DNA of 64,000 nucleotides from Schoenobius gigantellus (lineage: Eukaryota; Arthropoda; Insecta; Lepidoptera; Crambidae). The notes under the pieces were generated by a model. That model had not been told where the DNA came from and ran no database searches. It worked only from the letters and a program-made list of their open reading frames with translations. Each line of letters opens with the position of its first letter. Position 1 is the first letter of the stretch. Shown in pieces: positions 1 through 10,905 of the stretch. Where the stretch lies: assembly GCA_963935595.1 (NCBI GenBank), contig OZ012542.1, positions 61,579,175 to 61,643,174 on the forward strand, read 5' to 3'. Made by a program: the position numbers and the translations under genes.

Positions 1-2264
1 TTATCAACTATATGATCTATGTGCACATTAAAGTGCAGCTTATGATCCAGCATGACTCCGAGATCTCGAACTTGGTAGACTCTCTTGATGCTTTCATTAA
101 AGAAAGAATAGTCATAATTAATAGGGTTATGCTTACGAGTGAATGTGATTACGTGGCATTTGTCGGGGTTAAGAAGCAAGTTATTTAAGGTACAGTAATC
201 AGCGAAACGATCCAAATCTATCTGAAGTGCACTACAATCAGCCATTGACCCGACCACTTTGAAGATCTTAGTGTCGTCAACATAAAGTAAGTGGCATGAG
301 TTGTCAAAGCAGTTACCTACATCCATTATGTAAAGGCTAAAGAGAAACGGCCCCAAATGGGAGCCCTGAGGCACACCAGATGGTACAGGAAGAAACTTCG
401 ACATTGCACCCTTCAAAGACACCGCTTGACTTCTATTTCTTAGGTAAGACTCTAGCCATCGAAGCAAATCGCCGTGTATACCAACTTCGACCAATTTGAA
501 TAAGAGTATACTGTGAATAATTTTATCGAACGCTTTTGAGAAGTCCGTATACACGGCGTCCACCTGACAGCCAGCATCCATTGCATCTAGTATAAAGTCA
601 GTATATGTCACGAGATTGGTGTCAACACTTCGCCCGCGGAAGAACCCATGTTGTTCCTGTGGGACATGATGGCGTAACAACATAGTCAAATCTGACGTTA
701 CTAGCTTTTCGAAAAGTTTTCCAAAAATACAAAGTTTAGATATTGGTCTATACATCTTTACATCATTCTTATTTCCCCCGCCTTTGAAAATTGGGGTTAT
801 CATAGCCTTCTTCCAAATCTCCGGAAAACAGCCCTCAGTCATGGAGGTAATGAATAAAATAGTAATAGGTCGTACTAACTCATTGGCACACGTTTTAACT
901 AATATTGGATGAATTCCATCATGTCCCGGTCCCTTATTGATATTTACATTTTTTAGCAATTTCAGTACTTTTTCCTCGGTTATATGCACATACGAGATAT
1001 CAACAGGTGAATCAGTTACCATGAAATTGTTACTATTCTTACTATTGGTTGAGGAAATATCGACAAAAACAGAATTGAAATATTCATTAAAATAGTTGCA
1101 TATTGATTCATTATCTGAGGAGGAATTACTTTCATAATATATTTGATCAGGGATAGAATTCGCAGAAAATTTTGATTTAATAAAACTCCAAAAGTATTTA
1201 GGGGCATTGGAAATCCTGTCTTCGGAGAGGGATATATAAGTATTATAACATTCTAATTCTAATTTCCTTTCACGTTCTCTTAATAATTTAAATGATAAAT
1301 AATCTAAATTGTTTCTATAGGTTTTCCATAGCTTGTGCACTTTACGTTTCTCCTTTACCACTTTTATTAGTGCTCGCGAGTACCAAGGCGGGTAACCGTT
1401 GGAACTGTTTACTATACGTATTGGTACATGTTCAGCTATAATTCTGTTCAAATTAGAATAGAAGAAGGCAGATGCTTGTTCAGTGTTCATGCTTGACATA
1501 GGGTTCCAGTCGATCTCAGATAGTGATTGACGTATAACGTCATAGTTAGCAGCGTGAAAACTGAGTTTTTTACAAGTTTTCTCCGCAGCAGTTCGAAATT
1601 CAGGAAGTCGCAGGTCAATATCTAGGAATTTGTGATGCGGGTCCTCGGGTGTCAGTGGGTGAGAACATTCAGATACAGTACAGATTCCATTAGATATCAC
1701 CAGATCTAATATTCTAGAGTTGCTGTTTTTACATAAATTATATTGATTAAAATCCGTGTAACTAAAAAAATCGCGTATGATGGTGACTTTATGATCAATA
1801 CTATCACCCAAAGAAACTCTATTCCCATCGACATACCAAGCCGCATTCGAGATATTAAAATCGCCTACCAGGAGAAAAATGTCATCAGGCCGGTCTATGA
1901 TAATTTGTGCACTATTGTCGAAAAAAGATTGTAAACGCGATAAATGATTATCATTGTGCGGAAAGTATGCACACGCTATATAAAGATGGGGGGTTAGTGT
2001 ACGTGGAGGGCAGGCGGCGCGGGGCGGGTGGCGGGCTCGGGGAAGGGTAGTAGACTGACTGACCAGCTCAACAGCCAGCCATAGCTCTTCGGCATCACGG
2101 CTGGACGTCCACTCGGGCAGCGCGCGCGCGCGCACCCCGCGCCGCACCGCCACTAGAACGCCGCCGCCGCGGCTCGACACGCTGTCAGACCGATCCCGAC
2201 GAAATACCACATAATCATTAAAGAAAAATTCTGCATCACTAAAATTAGGCGTCAGCCAGGTCTC
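1..2264 (-). CDS. LINE ORF2 fragment (endonuclease + reverse transcriptase), runs off the window
   Basis: Read on the - strand from 2264 down to 1, one frame stays open, so it is cut only by the window edge. It encodes most of an AP-type endonuclease (ETWLTP near the start, GGGVLVAVR, LVGDFNI), a linker, and a reverse transcriptase with GPGHDGIHP, QHGFFRGRSVDTN, DFSKAFDKI, SGVPQGSHLGP and the catalytic YVDD (LLYVDDTKIF), followed by the start of the thumb. The endonuclease lacks its first residues: an in-frame TAA directly precedes the ETW segment, next to the intron that flanks a MON2 exon, so the copy is 5'-truncated. The motifs are those of Jockey/CR1-group non-LTR retrotransposons. Clade assignment is tentative. 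The insertion is antisense to MON2. Confidence 0.85.
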
Positions 2265-2325
2265 TTAAATAAATTAAATAAAACTCATTGATTATATTTG
2301 AAAATTGTGTATTTGTCACTTGCAG

Positions 2326-2424
2326 GCGCTTCACGTGACGGTGAAAACCTGCAGCACGGACAAGCGTCGGCGGCCCAGCGAGCAGACCGAGGAGTGCATG
2401 CAGATTGCCTCCTTGCTGATACTG
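2326..2424 (+). CDS. MON2: MON2 exon (33 codons)
   Basis: The acceptor is TTGTCACTTGCAG and the donor is CTG|GTAAGA. The exon is phase 0 at both ends and encodes 33 residues from ALHVTVKTC to IASLLIL. The frame continues directly into VLTTALPLA of the next exon. Confidence 0.75.
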
Positions 2425-5400
2425 GTAAGAGTGCTACCACACCCATCGACCGATCATCGATCGATAGTACAATGGACTAGTCGACGTCGATCGATTATTT
2501 CTATTAAGGTTCCTGTAGGTATTGCGTGTTTGAGAATCTAACGGGAATGACATGTAAAATGGGTGACTTTAGCAAGTCCCCATGAGTTCGGTAGTTTGCT
2601 TGTTTGCCAGCTCTATTATAAAAAAAAACCGGCCAAGCGCGAGTCGGACTCGCCCGTGAAGGCGTCCGTAGGATTTATGACGTATTAAAAAAACTACTTA
2701 CTAGATCTCGTTCAAACCAATTTTTGGTCGGAGTTTGCATGGTAATGTACATCATATATTTTTTTTAGTTTTATCATTCTCTTATTTTAGAAGTTACAGG
2801 TTACCCACATTTTACCACTTTGGATGTGTCTCTCGCGCAAACTATTCAGTTTAGAAAAAAAATATATTAGAAACCTCAATATGATTTTTGAAGACCTATC
2901 CAGAGATACCCCACAGGTATGGGTTTGATGAAAAAAAAATAGAGTTTCAGTTCTATGTATGAGGAACCCCCAAAATTTATTGATTTTTTCTATTTTTGTG
3001 TGAAAATCTTAATGCGGTTCACAGAATACATCTACTTACCAAGTTTCAACAGTGTAGTTCTTATTGTTTCGGAGAAAAGTGGCTGTGACATACGGACGGA
3101 CAGACAGACAGACAGACAGACAGTCATGACGAATCTATAAGGGTTCCGTTTTTTGCCATTTGGCTACGTAACCCTATAATCAAACAATTCAAAGCCCCGA
3201 AGCCTCTAGGTATCCATCCTCTATCGTATTTATTACGGGGAATGCTCCGAGGAATTGTTTGGACGGTATGAAAATATGGGCCCCTTTTTTATGGGATAGG
3301 GGGCAAACGAACAAACGTATCATCTGATGGTAAGTGATTACCATCGCCCATGGACACCCGCAATCCCAGAGGAGTTACAAGTTGTGAACTGCCAACCCTC
3401 TAAGTGATGGCATGGATTTTTTGTCGCGTGGAACGCAAATGTGCTAATCCAAAAAAATGATTATTTCTTGTAGGTACTCACAACCGCCTTACCGCTGGCA
3501 CGGGAAGAGCCGGAGGAGTACCAGGAGTTTTGGGAGACACTGCCCAACGTACTGGAGACGTTCATGTTCGAGCCGCCGTGAGTATAATTTGACGTGACCT
3601 AACTCGACACAGATATCGCAACGTGACATTGTGCGCCGAGAGGTCGCTGATTGTCTCCTATCTAAAAAATACTTTGAGTTTTTGTTCAAGCATTACGCCG
3701 TCCAAAAGTACTTCCTCGTAATAACATACACTAATAAGTTAAAAGCTAAATAAAAGCTTGTAAAAATAAAAGTGGATCAAACACATCTTGTATTTACTAT
3801 AAGTACAGTAATAAACACCTATTAATATTTTCCAAAATTAACATCTACGATATTTTGCTAGGCGGCCGTACCGATTGCGCGACCGAGTCGCGCAATCGGT
3901 ACGGCCGCCGATTGTGTGTTCACGCACACAAGCGGACTCGGAGACTAGGGAAATTTACCTAAACTAGCTCGGGCTCGCGTGGATGGTGGGCCCTTAAAGA
4001 GTAGCACGGCGGCGCGTATTTAGGCTGCGGTCCGAAACAGACATGACATCACTCACAGTGCTCATGATTATAATCGCCCTGTCAGTAAAGCACACTATAA
4101 GTGCTAATAGCACTAACAGCATGCTAACGATTTCGGTCCGGGGTTTTAACGTATCAATTTGTCAAACCAAATGTCGAGTTAAAATTTGGTTAGGGTAGGT
4201 CATTTTGTTTTCGATTGCTTCTCAGTACTTTTGTTTTGTGGATTTTTAGTTACAAGTTATTTTTAACCGAGAACACAATTATCAAACATTTCGGGACGCG
4301 TTTGAGCGCGCTAATAGCGCTGATGGTAACTTTTATTGATTTTCGGACCGCAGCCCAAGTGTGACTGACGTGATAAAAATTTCTTGACTTTCGTCAAGGG
4401 ATACGTGTGAGTGACTTTTACCATTTTCTTGGCAGCCCATGCTCCGCCTGCTGAAGAGCTAGCACGAACATTTGCCTCAAAGTATTTATATCGTCAATGT
4501 CGTCATCGTGAAATATTTGTATGAGAATTTTAGTTCCAATTACGCCCTGTATAGGCGCCGTATACAATTCCAATACAAATATTTCACGATGACGTCATTG
4601 ACGATATGAATACTTTGACGTTTATGTTCGTGCTAGCCCTACTGGTCTATGTCCTTGGACGGTACAACAAACGGTGTACGGTGACGTTTCGTGGTCGCAG
4701 CGTGGGCGGGCGCGGGGCGGCGCGGGAGCTGGTGGCGCTGGTGCGCGAGCAGGTGCTGCGCGCGCGCGTGCCGCCGCGCCACGTGCGGCCCGTGCTGCGG
4801 CTCGTGCGCGCCGGCAGTGCGCACGCCCAGCCCGCCGCGCCGCGTGAGTCACACCCTCCACCTCACCCCACCTCACCCCACCTCACCTCACCTCACCCGC
4901 CGCGCCACGTGCGGCCCGTGCTGCGGCTCGTGCGCGCCGGCAGTGCGCACGCCCAGCCCGCCGCGCCGCGGGAGTCACACCCTCCACCTCACCCCACCTC
5001 ACCCCACCTCACCTCACCTCACCCGCCGCGCCACGTGCGGCCCGTGCTGCGGCTCGTGCGCGCCGGCAGTGCGCACGCCCAGCCCGCCGCGCCGCGTGAG
5101 TCACACCCTCCACCTCACCCCACCTCACCCCACCTCACCTCACCTCACCCGCCGCGCCACGTGCGGCCCGTGCTGCGGCTCGTGCGCGCCGGCAGTGCGC
5201 ACGCCCAGCCCGCCGCGCCGCGTGAGTCACACCCTCCACCTCACCCCACCTCACCCCACCTCACCTCACCTCACCCGCCGCGCCACGTGCGGCCCGTGCT
5301 GCGGCTCGTGCGCGCCGGCAGTGCGCACGCCCAGCCCGCCGCGCCGCGTGAGTCACACCCTCCACCTCACCCCACCTCACCCCACCTCACCTCACCTCAC

Positions 5401-8400
5401 CTCACCTCACCCGCCGCGCCACGTGCGGCATTTTACATATATCCATCATTTTTAAGATTCCGTACCTCAAAAGCAAAGTCAAAACTAATTCAAAAGATAT
5501 GATCGTTTGAAAGATATGTCACATATTTTTCCAAATTTTCGACTTCACAGGACTTCACAGCGACTTGGCCTAAAATCATGAAAGGACATGTTACAGTCTG
5601 GACTCTGGACCATATCTTTTTTAATCTTTAATCAATTTAATACCAGCTCACCGAAGTAACTTGAAAGAATACGACAAAAGGTCACTAACATTCAAATATA
5701 ACGTTGCAATTGGTTACTATCGCATAACTCGTAAATTTTGTCTGTCGCATCACAGAGAATGAGCAAGAGTTGCGAGAACGAGAAGAGTTCGCGCGCACGT
5801 GCTTTGAGACGCTTCTGCAGTTCTCCATGCTCGAGGATATGGATACACTAACGGATGTTGACAGTTAGTATTTATTAATAATAATTACCACTCTTAAATA
5901 ATTATAGTAAATAGCCACTCTTAAAAATCAATTGACCACGAGCAGGAATTGAACCTGCGTCTTCAACTTGTTCCTTTTGTGTGTCGATGCGATTTGACGG
6001 AACCTCCCAGTATTTTTAGTGGGTATTTATTTATTTATACCTCGATTAGCGAGGTGAGTCCCACATAACCGCACCTGGCCCCACTCCCACCCCACTGCGA
6101 CTGCGGTAGATCTACAATCTTTCTTACTGGGTTAAAAAAAGTGACTAGCTATCACCTCTCACTTAAGTTTGTCGTCATAATATCATTGTTATGTTCTGGC
6201 AATGATAGTTAAGATGGCCAGTTCCTCAGTTATTCAGGAGTAAATATTCAGCCTTAAGCGCGGAGCACACCAATTGCGTGCGCGACACGTGCGCGTGCAC
6301 GCACTAGTTGTATTGTATGAAGTTCTATGGGCGATGTCAGATCGGCTGCGTGACGTGTGCGTGGCGTAACATTTGCTGCCACGCGCACGCAGAGCTGCAT
6401 TTATTTATTTATTTATTTATTAGTACATATTATTAGTACAAAGGCGGACTTAATGCATGTGGCATTGTTTTCCAGTCAACCTTAGGGTGGTGCAGAAAAG
6501 GGTAATGCGGTAGATGTACCGCGAAATGGAACAGCTAATTGAGAATATGATATTACATGCATATAACATAAAATTCTACTACACAAATAAAATAATTAAA
6601 ATAAACTAATATACAGGGTGTAACTGAATACCCCAATAGCATTTAATATAAGTTAGATACTAAATAGCATTTAATATAAGTTAGATACTAAATGGACCTT
6701 CGGTGCTTGTCTGAGACCTGAAAACCCAATATTTTTAGAGTTATTTGATTTTTAACTGAAAGCAAAAACTTTCAAGTGGCAACCATAATCAGCTCTTAAC
6801 ATAAAAGAAATTTAAACACAAAGTGAAGAAATAAGGTACAGAAAGGACACTAAAACATAGTATTTTAATGCCTAATTTCAACTAACCTCTTTGAGTCATT
6901 GAAATGTAAATCAAGTAACATTTAATCTAACTGCAAATAATAAGGTTACCTCAAGTAATAAGTAAGAATCGTTGACAAAGTGACTGCGTGCACGCGCGGA
7001 GCGGAGCGGCAACGTCGCTCACGTGAGAGCTCTAATGACGTTGTATTATATGATGTTCCCTGTTGGATGTCACATCGGGCACTCACGCGCACGCAAGCGT
7101 CAGTGCTGCGAGTATGCACGCGCGTGCTTAGTTGTATTTATTAACAAATAATGCTATTGAAATTAGTTTTATGAATACCGAAATAAAATAAAAATTAATT
7201 GAAATTGTGAGAAAATATGAATTCCTGTATAATCCTAAGCACAAGGAATATAAAAAAAACGAGCTCAAACGAGCTTCTTGGCATATGAAAATACCAATAA
7301 AAACGATCTTCATAAGACACAAGCTCTAAACATAGTATATTCACTGCCTTCCTCTCTTCTTTTGTGATTATCGTCGACCCAAAGTCTTTTTGCACTAGGT
7401 GACGATTCTTGGCAAAGAAGCAACAATAACGCTTCTTCATCAGATGAACTGCCGTCTTCGTACATTTTTTTGTCGTTCTGCTCAAAAATAATAATAATTA
7501 TGGAAAACGTTAATATGGCTTCTCTGGAGAGCACACGCTACGTCGCCTATTAACTAATTTGTGACGTCGCGCACACAGCCGATACCTACTCGATACACTG
7601 TCGCACCGCTTCAACCGGTGTGACAGTGCTGGTACGCACACGTCACGCGCACGCGCACGTCACGTCGAGCGCACGCAGTTGGTTTGACCCAGCCTTTATT
7701 GTCACTGCACCAGCAGGTGATATGAAGGCCAAGAGCTTCCCTGTTATGTGAAATAAAAAACAAAGTTTTTCGGTTAAGCTCGATTCCAAGTTTGACCTTA
7801 TTGTCACTTACTATAACGTCAGATCAAGGCCTATAGCTTTACCACGGCTAATATATATCCCCGCCGCGGGGCTCGAGCCTACCCTATGTTAGAGTGCTTA
7901 CACCTCAGTCAACCACGCTGGACCAATGCGGATTGATCGACTTCACATACACCTTTGAATTTCTTCGCAGGTGTATGCAGGTTGCCTCACGATGTTTTCC
8001 TTCGCCGTAGGAGCGTCGGACAAATGTGCATATGAAATTTGAAAAACGTAAAACACCTTGGTACATGGCGGGATCGAACCCCGGACCTCCTAATTAGAAG
8101 ACCAGTGCCTAGTCCACAGCGCCACAGACACTCCTAGCCTAAAGCTTTCTAGTAGTAAATAAACAAAAAATCAAAGTGATGAATTTGAAGTGTCCTTGAC
8201 TGTAGCGCTGTGTTACTCGCTGAACAGGTGACACGGACCCCCTGGCGATCATGTCGCTGCTGGACCGCTTCCAGGAGGTGATCGCGAGGTATAGCGTGGA
8301 AGATGACACCGCGGAGCCTTTGCCCAGGTAAGGATGCCAAGCTGATGAACTAATAATTCACCATCCTTCACCAAACGTCACGTGAAGCGTTCCGTCTTGC

Positions 8401-10305
8401 AGTAACATACAAAAAAGTAACGGCGTAAAACACCGAAGGTGCTGGCCTAAATCTCTGAATTAATATTAAGAGGAAATCATACGGGCCGTTTTTTCATACA
8501 AACTTAGTCCCTTGTTTCCTTCCTGGATAATGAAAATAGTTATATGATAAAAATATGGCCACTATTAGCGCATTGTTATGTTTCTTTTTTTTGTATTAAG
8601 TTGATTATTAACTGTATCTTATGTCACTTTAATCACAAGTGAAACGAGGGACTTTATGGTTAACTCTCTAGCGCAGCAAGAGTAAGCTCTCCCAAGACTG
8701 AGACTACTTTATCCCCGGGGAATACTCTACTTTTTGCATCACCTGCAAGAAAATAAAAATTAATACGTTAGGAATACAGCATTTATACAAAATAATATTA
8801 ATTTAATATTAAATAATAAATTATTACATTACATAAAATGGTCACGAAACTTCTGTAGTGAAAAAACTACACAGAAGGCGTGGCTGTATGTATTTAATCC
8901 CTCTGCTTTTTCACAGGTTAGAAAATTAAAATCTGCAAAAAATGCAAACAACATGGCGAGATATGTTTGTTTTATTTTGTTATATTTGAGTGTCTTCGCG
9001 GATTTTTGTGCATATTCGATTCAGAATCATTATTTCTTTCGCCTTTATTTTTATAAGCTGGATTTTTTAAAAAAGTAATATTAGTGTTCCATATACAAAT
9101 TGATTCAATCTCTAGAGAGAGAAGGAAATTCAGTACAATATTCAACCCCTGTTTTTTAGAAGCTTATACTACTTTATCTTGGATTTACATGACACAGAAT
9201 AATATGTCATTTTTGAGCAGGTAGTGCGAAAATACTAATTTTTACACACAGTGCCTCACCCTAGGGTCCTGAATTCGAAAATATCAACTTGTCACATCTC
9301 TTTAAACTTGTTTATCGATGTGTATACATGGCTCACGCGTCAACACCCGTAAGGGGTTTTGAAACATTTTTATATAACAACTGTGTTTAAAACAGAAGTA
9401 TCAATGCGTGTGTCTTAGGCACCAGCTGTCGGAGATATCGTTCGTGCTGAAGGCGGTGGCCACCCTCACCGAGTCCATGAAGAAGGCGCCTCCAGGCAAG
9501 GTGGACGCGCTCGCCTGGCAGAAGCTCATAGGTCAGTTATATGAATATATCATTTCACCCTAATGTCATTTATTCTATGGCGTACTGCGTCATCGTCGTT
9601 GAAGCGACAATACACCCTTGCTGTGTTTATTTATACCTCACCTAAGGAAAGAACCCCCTTCTTTCCTGTCTGTCTGCCAGCACGCTGGCTCAGTGCGATC
9701 TGGTGCCTGTAAAACAAGGAGCATTTTTTGTTTGATAAATAAATAACGCATGTTTATAAACGTCGAACTTTCAATGTTAACGGTGATAAGGTATTGTCCA
9801 GTAATCGATAATATAAATCGGTGATGAAAGTTTACGATTGATTAAAATAGTATTCATCGTGGGGGTTGCAGTTTTGCTGCGAATCTCACAGGAGCCACAC
9901 GTATTATAGGCGACTGTTACCACTCACCATCAGATGGGCGGTTTGCTTGTTCGCCAACTCAGTAGCAATAAAAAATAATATGATACGATTACGACGCAGA
10001 TCGAACCTGAGTGTAATGGTATATCCGTATACTCGGGACTCGCGCGTTCGCCTGTGATATTCCACTACGACAGTGTCGGTCTGTTTCAATAGAAAGTAAC
10101 AACTGTGTGATATTATATTGCGGCGCGCTCGTCCGCTCGTCGCCAATGTCGAACGCTGGTCACGGCCACGTGCGTGTCTCCGGCAGGCCTGTACCCGGCG
10201 CTGGTGCAGCTGGCGGGCGGCGGCCGCTGCTCGGGCGCGGGCGTGGGCGCGGCGCTGCGGGACGCGCTGCTGCAGTACGGCGCGCTGCTGGCCGCGCCCG
10301 TCTAG
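2326..10305 (+). CDS. MON2: MON2 homologue, C-terminal part (seven exons)
   Basis: Joined exons are 2326-2424, 3474-3577, 4701-4843, 5756-5863, 8228-8327, 9419-9531 and 10187-10305. All have AG/GT borders and matching phases, giving about 261 residues ending in ALLAAPV and TAG. The rest of the gene lies left of the window. MON2 proteins are large HEAT-like relatives of the Sec7/BIG Arf exchange factors without exchange activity. They act at the Golgi and endosomes with DOPEY in retromer-linked recycling of cargo such as Wntless (family knowledge). The match rests on EEYQEFWETLPNVLETF, the RELVALVREQVL segment, LREREEFARTCFETLLQFSM, the LSEISFVLKAVATL block and LIGLYPALVQL, in the order found at the C-terminus of animal MON2. 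Introns carry many repeats. The third exon has a tandemly copied 3' half. Confidence 0.85.
2615..3178 (+). repeat. Common lepidopteran interspersed repeat (ACCGGCCAAGCGCGAGTCGG type)
   Basis: It starts at ACCGGCCAAGCGCGAGTCGG after an A-run and ends at GGGTTCCGTTTTTTGCC, then GGCTACGTAACCCT. It includes a (GACA)n run near 3100-3123. Repeats with these ends are frequent in insect genomes. It has no ORF and lies in a MON2 intron. Confidence 0.6.
3280..3420 (+). repeat. Short lepidopteran repeat (SINE or LINE-tail type)
   Basis: The segment around GCAAACGAACAAACGTATCA, CTGATGGTAAGTGATTACC and CCCATGGACACCCGCAA is a common moth repeat, also found in CR1-type LINE tails. It lies in a MON2 intron. 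Boundaries are approximate. Confidence 0.55.
3474..3577 (+). CDS. MON2: MON2 exon
   Basis: The acceptor is TTTCTTGTAG and the donor is CC|GTGAGT. It encodes VLTTALPLAREEPEEYQEFW and onward to ETFMFEP, leaving two bases for the next exon. The acidic and aromatic core around EEYQEFWETLPNVLE is the most MON2-like part. Confidence 0.8.
3861..3909. repeat. Perfect 22-bp inverted repeat, 5-base loop
   Basis: Arms 3861-3882 and 3888-3909 are exact reverse complements (GGCGGCCGTACCGATTGCGC plus GA) around CCGAG. It is GC-rich within an AT-rich MON2 intron. Confidence 0.9.
4023..4355. mobile_element. MITE with GGCTGCGGTCCGAAA ends
   Basis: GGCTGCGGTCCGAAA at 4023-4037 is mirrored at 4341-4355. There is no coding capacity. 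A relative of one end, extending through AAAAGTTA, recurs at 15660, so this is a repeat family. No clear target-site duplication was found. Confidence 0.6.
4455..4640. mobile_element. Foldback MITE just upstream of a MON2 exon
   Basis: Arms of about 68 bp (4455-4522 and 4573-4640) are near-perfect reverse complements with a central spacer of about 50 bp. Shared words include GCTAGCACGAACA and TCGTGAAATATTTGTAT. It ends 60 bp before the acceptor of the exon at 4701. Confidence 0.75.
4701..4843 (+). CDS. MON2: MON2 exon with tandemly duplicated 3' half
   Basis: The acceptor is TTTCGTGGTCGCAG and the first donor is CCGC|GTGAGT. The exon takes one base to finish the previous codon and leaves one base (C) that joins AG of the next exon. 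This is exactly the phase change needed, since the exons on either side cannot join directly. It encodes a GC-rich, Arg/Ala-rich segment including RELVALVREQVL and LRLVRAGSAHAQPAAP. From 4771 onward the exon sequence is also the first unit of a 126-bp tandem array, so several competing donors follow. Confidence 0.75.
4771..5429 (+). repeat. 126-bp tandem array spanning an exon-intron border
   Basis: Five units start at 4771, 4897, 5023, 5149 and 5275, and a 19-bp partial starts at 5411. Each unit holds the last 73 bp of the MON2 exon, the 5' splice site, and a C-rich intron stretch of CCTCACCCCA words. The last unit has ten extra bases. The period is divisible by three and open throughout. 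Donors at 4844, 5096, 5222 and 5348 read GTGAGT, while that of unit 2 reads GGGAGT. Confidence 0.9.
5756..5863 (+). CDS. MON2: MON2 exon
   Basis: The acceptor is GTCGCATCACAG and the donor is GACA|GTTAGT. It encodes NEQELREREEFARTCFETLL, then QFSMLEDMDTLTDVD, with two bases taken at the start and one left at the end. Confidence 0.8.
6251..7697. mobile_element. Probable non-autonomous TIR element with CpG-rich ends
   Basis: The left end (ACCAATTGCGTGCGCG at about 6269) and the right end (CGCACGCAGTTGGTTTGACC near 7670-7690) form diverged inverted repeats rich in GCGTGCGCG words. Related modules recur near 6300-6380 and 7000-7130. Unrelated LINE-tail sequence is inserted near 6390-6500. No ORF was recognised. 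Confidence 0.4.
7900..8136 (-). mobile_element. tRNA-derived SINE
   Basis: On the - strand the head reads like a tRNA, with a box A-like TGGACTAGGCACTGG and a box B GGTTCGATCCC. Its body holds the very common moth words GTTTTCCTTC and TTCTTCGCAGGTGT. It lies in a MON2 intron. Confidence 0.65.
8228..8327 (+). CDS. MON2: MON2 exon
   Basis: The acceptor is TCGCTGAACAG and the donor is CCCAG|GTAAGG. It encodes DTDPLAIMSLLDRFQEVIAR, then YSVEDDTAEPLP. Phases agree with both neighbours. Confidence 0.8.
8440..8650. repeat. Unnamed repeat shared with 20665-20830
   Basis: GGCCGTTTT, CATACAAA, CTTCCTGGATAATG and AAGTTGATTATTA recur in order in the second copy. No coding signal or ends were defined. 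Confidence 0.45.
9419..9531 (+). CDS. MON2: MON2 exon
   Basis: The acceptor is GTGTGTCTTAG and the donor is ATAG|GTCAGT. It encodes HQLSEISFVLKAVATLTESM and KKAPPGKVDALAWQKLI, the best conserved block of the MON2 C-terminus in this window. Confidence 0.85.
9840..9985 (+). repeat. CR1-type LINE 3' tail remnant
   Basis: GTTACCACTCACCATCAGAT followed by GGGCGGTTTGCTTGTTCGCC and GCAATAAAAAATAA resembles the 3' end of the CR1-type element at 30430-30517. It lies in the last MON2 intron. Confidence 0.5.
10187..10305 (+). CDS. MON2: MON2 terminal coding exon
   Basis: The acceptor is GTGTCTCCGGCAG. It encodes LYPALVQLAGGGRCSGAGVG, then AALRDALLQYGALLAAPV and TAG at 10303-10305. The exon is much richer in GC than its surroundings. 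Confidence 0.85.
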
Positions 10306-10880
10306 CGCACGTGCCTGCGTCGTCGGGGGAGTTTCACTCCGCAGTTTAGGTAAGAAACAAAGAAGGAATGCTTTATTTGAATGCGCTCAAACAACACACA
10401 CGGGTACTATCGGGGTCTCTCGTGCCTTACCACTTTGTAGAAATATTCGTTTGAAAGCGGATCGCATCGGCCACGCCCACACGACCCATATTGGCTACGT
10501 ATTTTTACTACGGTTTACTACGGCCAATCATAGACAGACATCTGGTTTCATTGGGATCGCTCTTGGTGTCAGTCTGCTTTACGCTTTACTATTGGTGAAT
10601 GTCATCGTGCAGTGTGCAAGCGACTTTCGACGTAGGACTGGTAAGGTGCCAGTGTCCTCGATAGTACGTTTGGCCGGCGCACCGTCCGGGCCGGTGTATG
10701 GCAAAGGTTGCCGCTCGGCTCGCACGCTGGCCGCGTCGCACGTAATAATTTAGATTTTTCTCGGTAATTTCTGTAACGATAACTGCATATCGGTGAGTGG
10801 GAACCCTGCGCTCTTATCGCTAAATCGGTATCGGGTCAGTGACGCGTAACGGAATTGGAACACTCGTGTTATGCAATAAA
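10306..10880 (+). other. Probable MON2 3' untranslated region
   Basis: Sequence after the TAG has no further coding signal. A GTAAGA at about 10350 could be a donor of an untranslated intron, but no partner is evident. The first AATAAA after the stop is at 10875-10880. Confidence 0.45.
10875..10880 (+). terminator. Possible poly(A) signal of MON2
   Basis: This is the first AATAAA hexamer downstream of the MON2 stop codon, about 570 bases after it. No transcript evidence is available. Confidence 0.4.
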
Positions 10881-10905
10881 TTTCAATTTCCCGTGCAGTC
10901 AGATG

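Larger units (their letters stand above)
5864..8227 (+). other. MON2 intron filled with repeats
   Basis: It contains a tRNA-like SINE remnant near 5935-6010 (GCAGGAATTGAACCTGC, - strand), a LINE-tail-like stretch near 6400-6500 (GGCGGACTTAATGC), a CpG-rich TIR element and a SINE. No additional exon is needed for the reading frame. Confidence 0.55.

Noticed and set aside
3101..3123. (GACA)n run as a stand-alone microsatellite feature
   Set aside because: It is an internal part of the common repeat at 2615-3178.
4691..5455. 254-codon Cys-rich ORF in another frame of the array
   Set aside because: Shadow frame of the same tandem repeat.
4606..5502. 298-codon Pro/His/Arg-rich ORF
   Set aside because: It is the in-frame read-through of the 126-bp tandem array and starts in a foldback MITE. 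Only its 4701-4843 part is supported as an exon.
5756..5863. Direct joining of the MON2 exon ending 3577 to the exon starting 5756
   Set aside because: Phases disagree (two leftover bases against two required). The exon at 4701-4843 resolves this exactly.
7900..8136. Functional tRNA gene
   Set aside because: Only box-like segments of a SINE head are present and no cloverleaf can be formed with normal arms.
10118..10753. 211-codon ORF overlapping the last MON2 exon
   Set aside because: Out of frame with MON2 and covers its 3' UTR. No domain, and high GC explains its openness.
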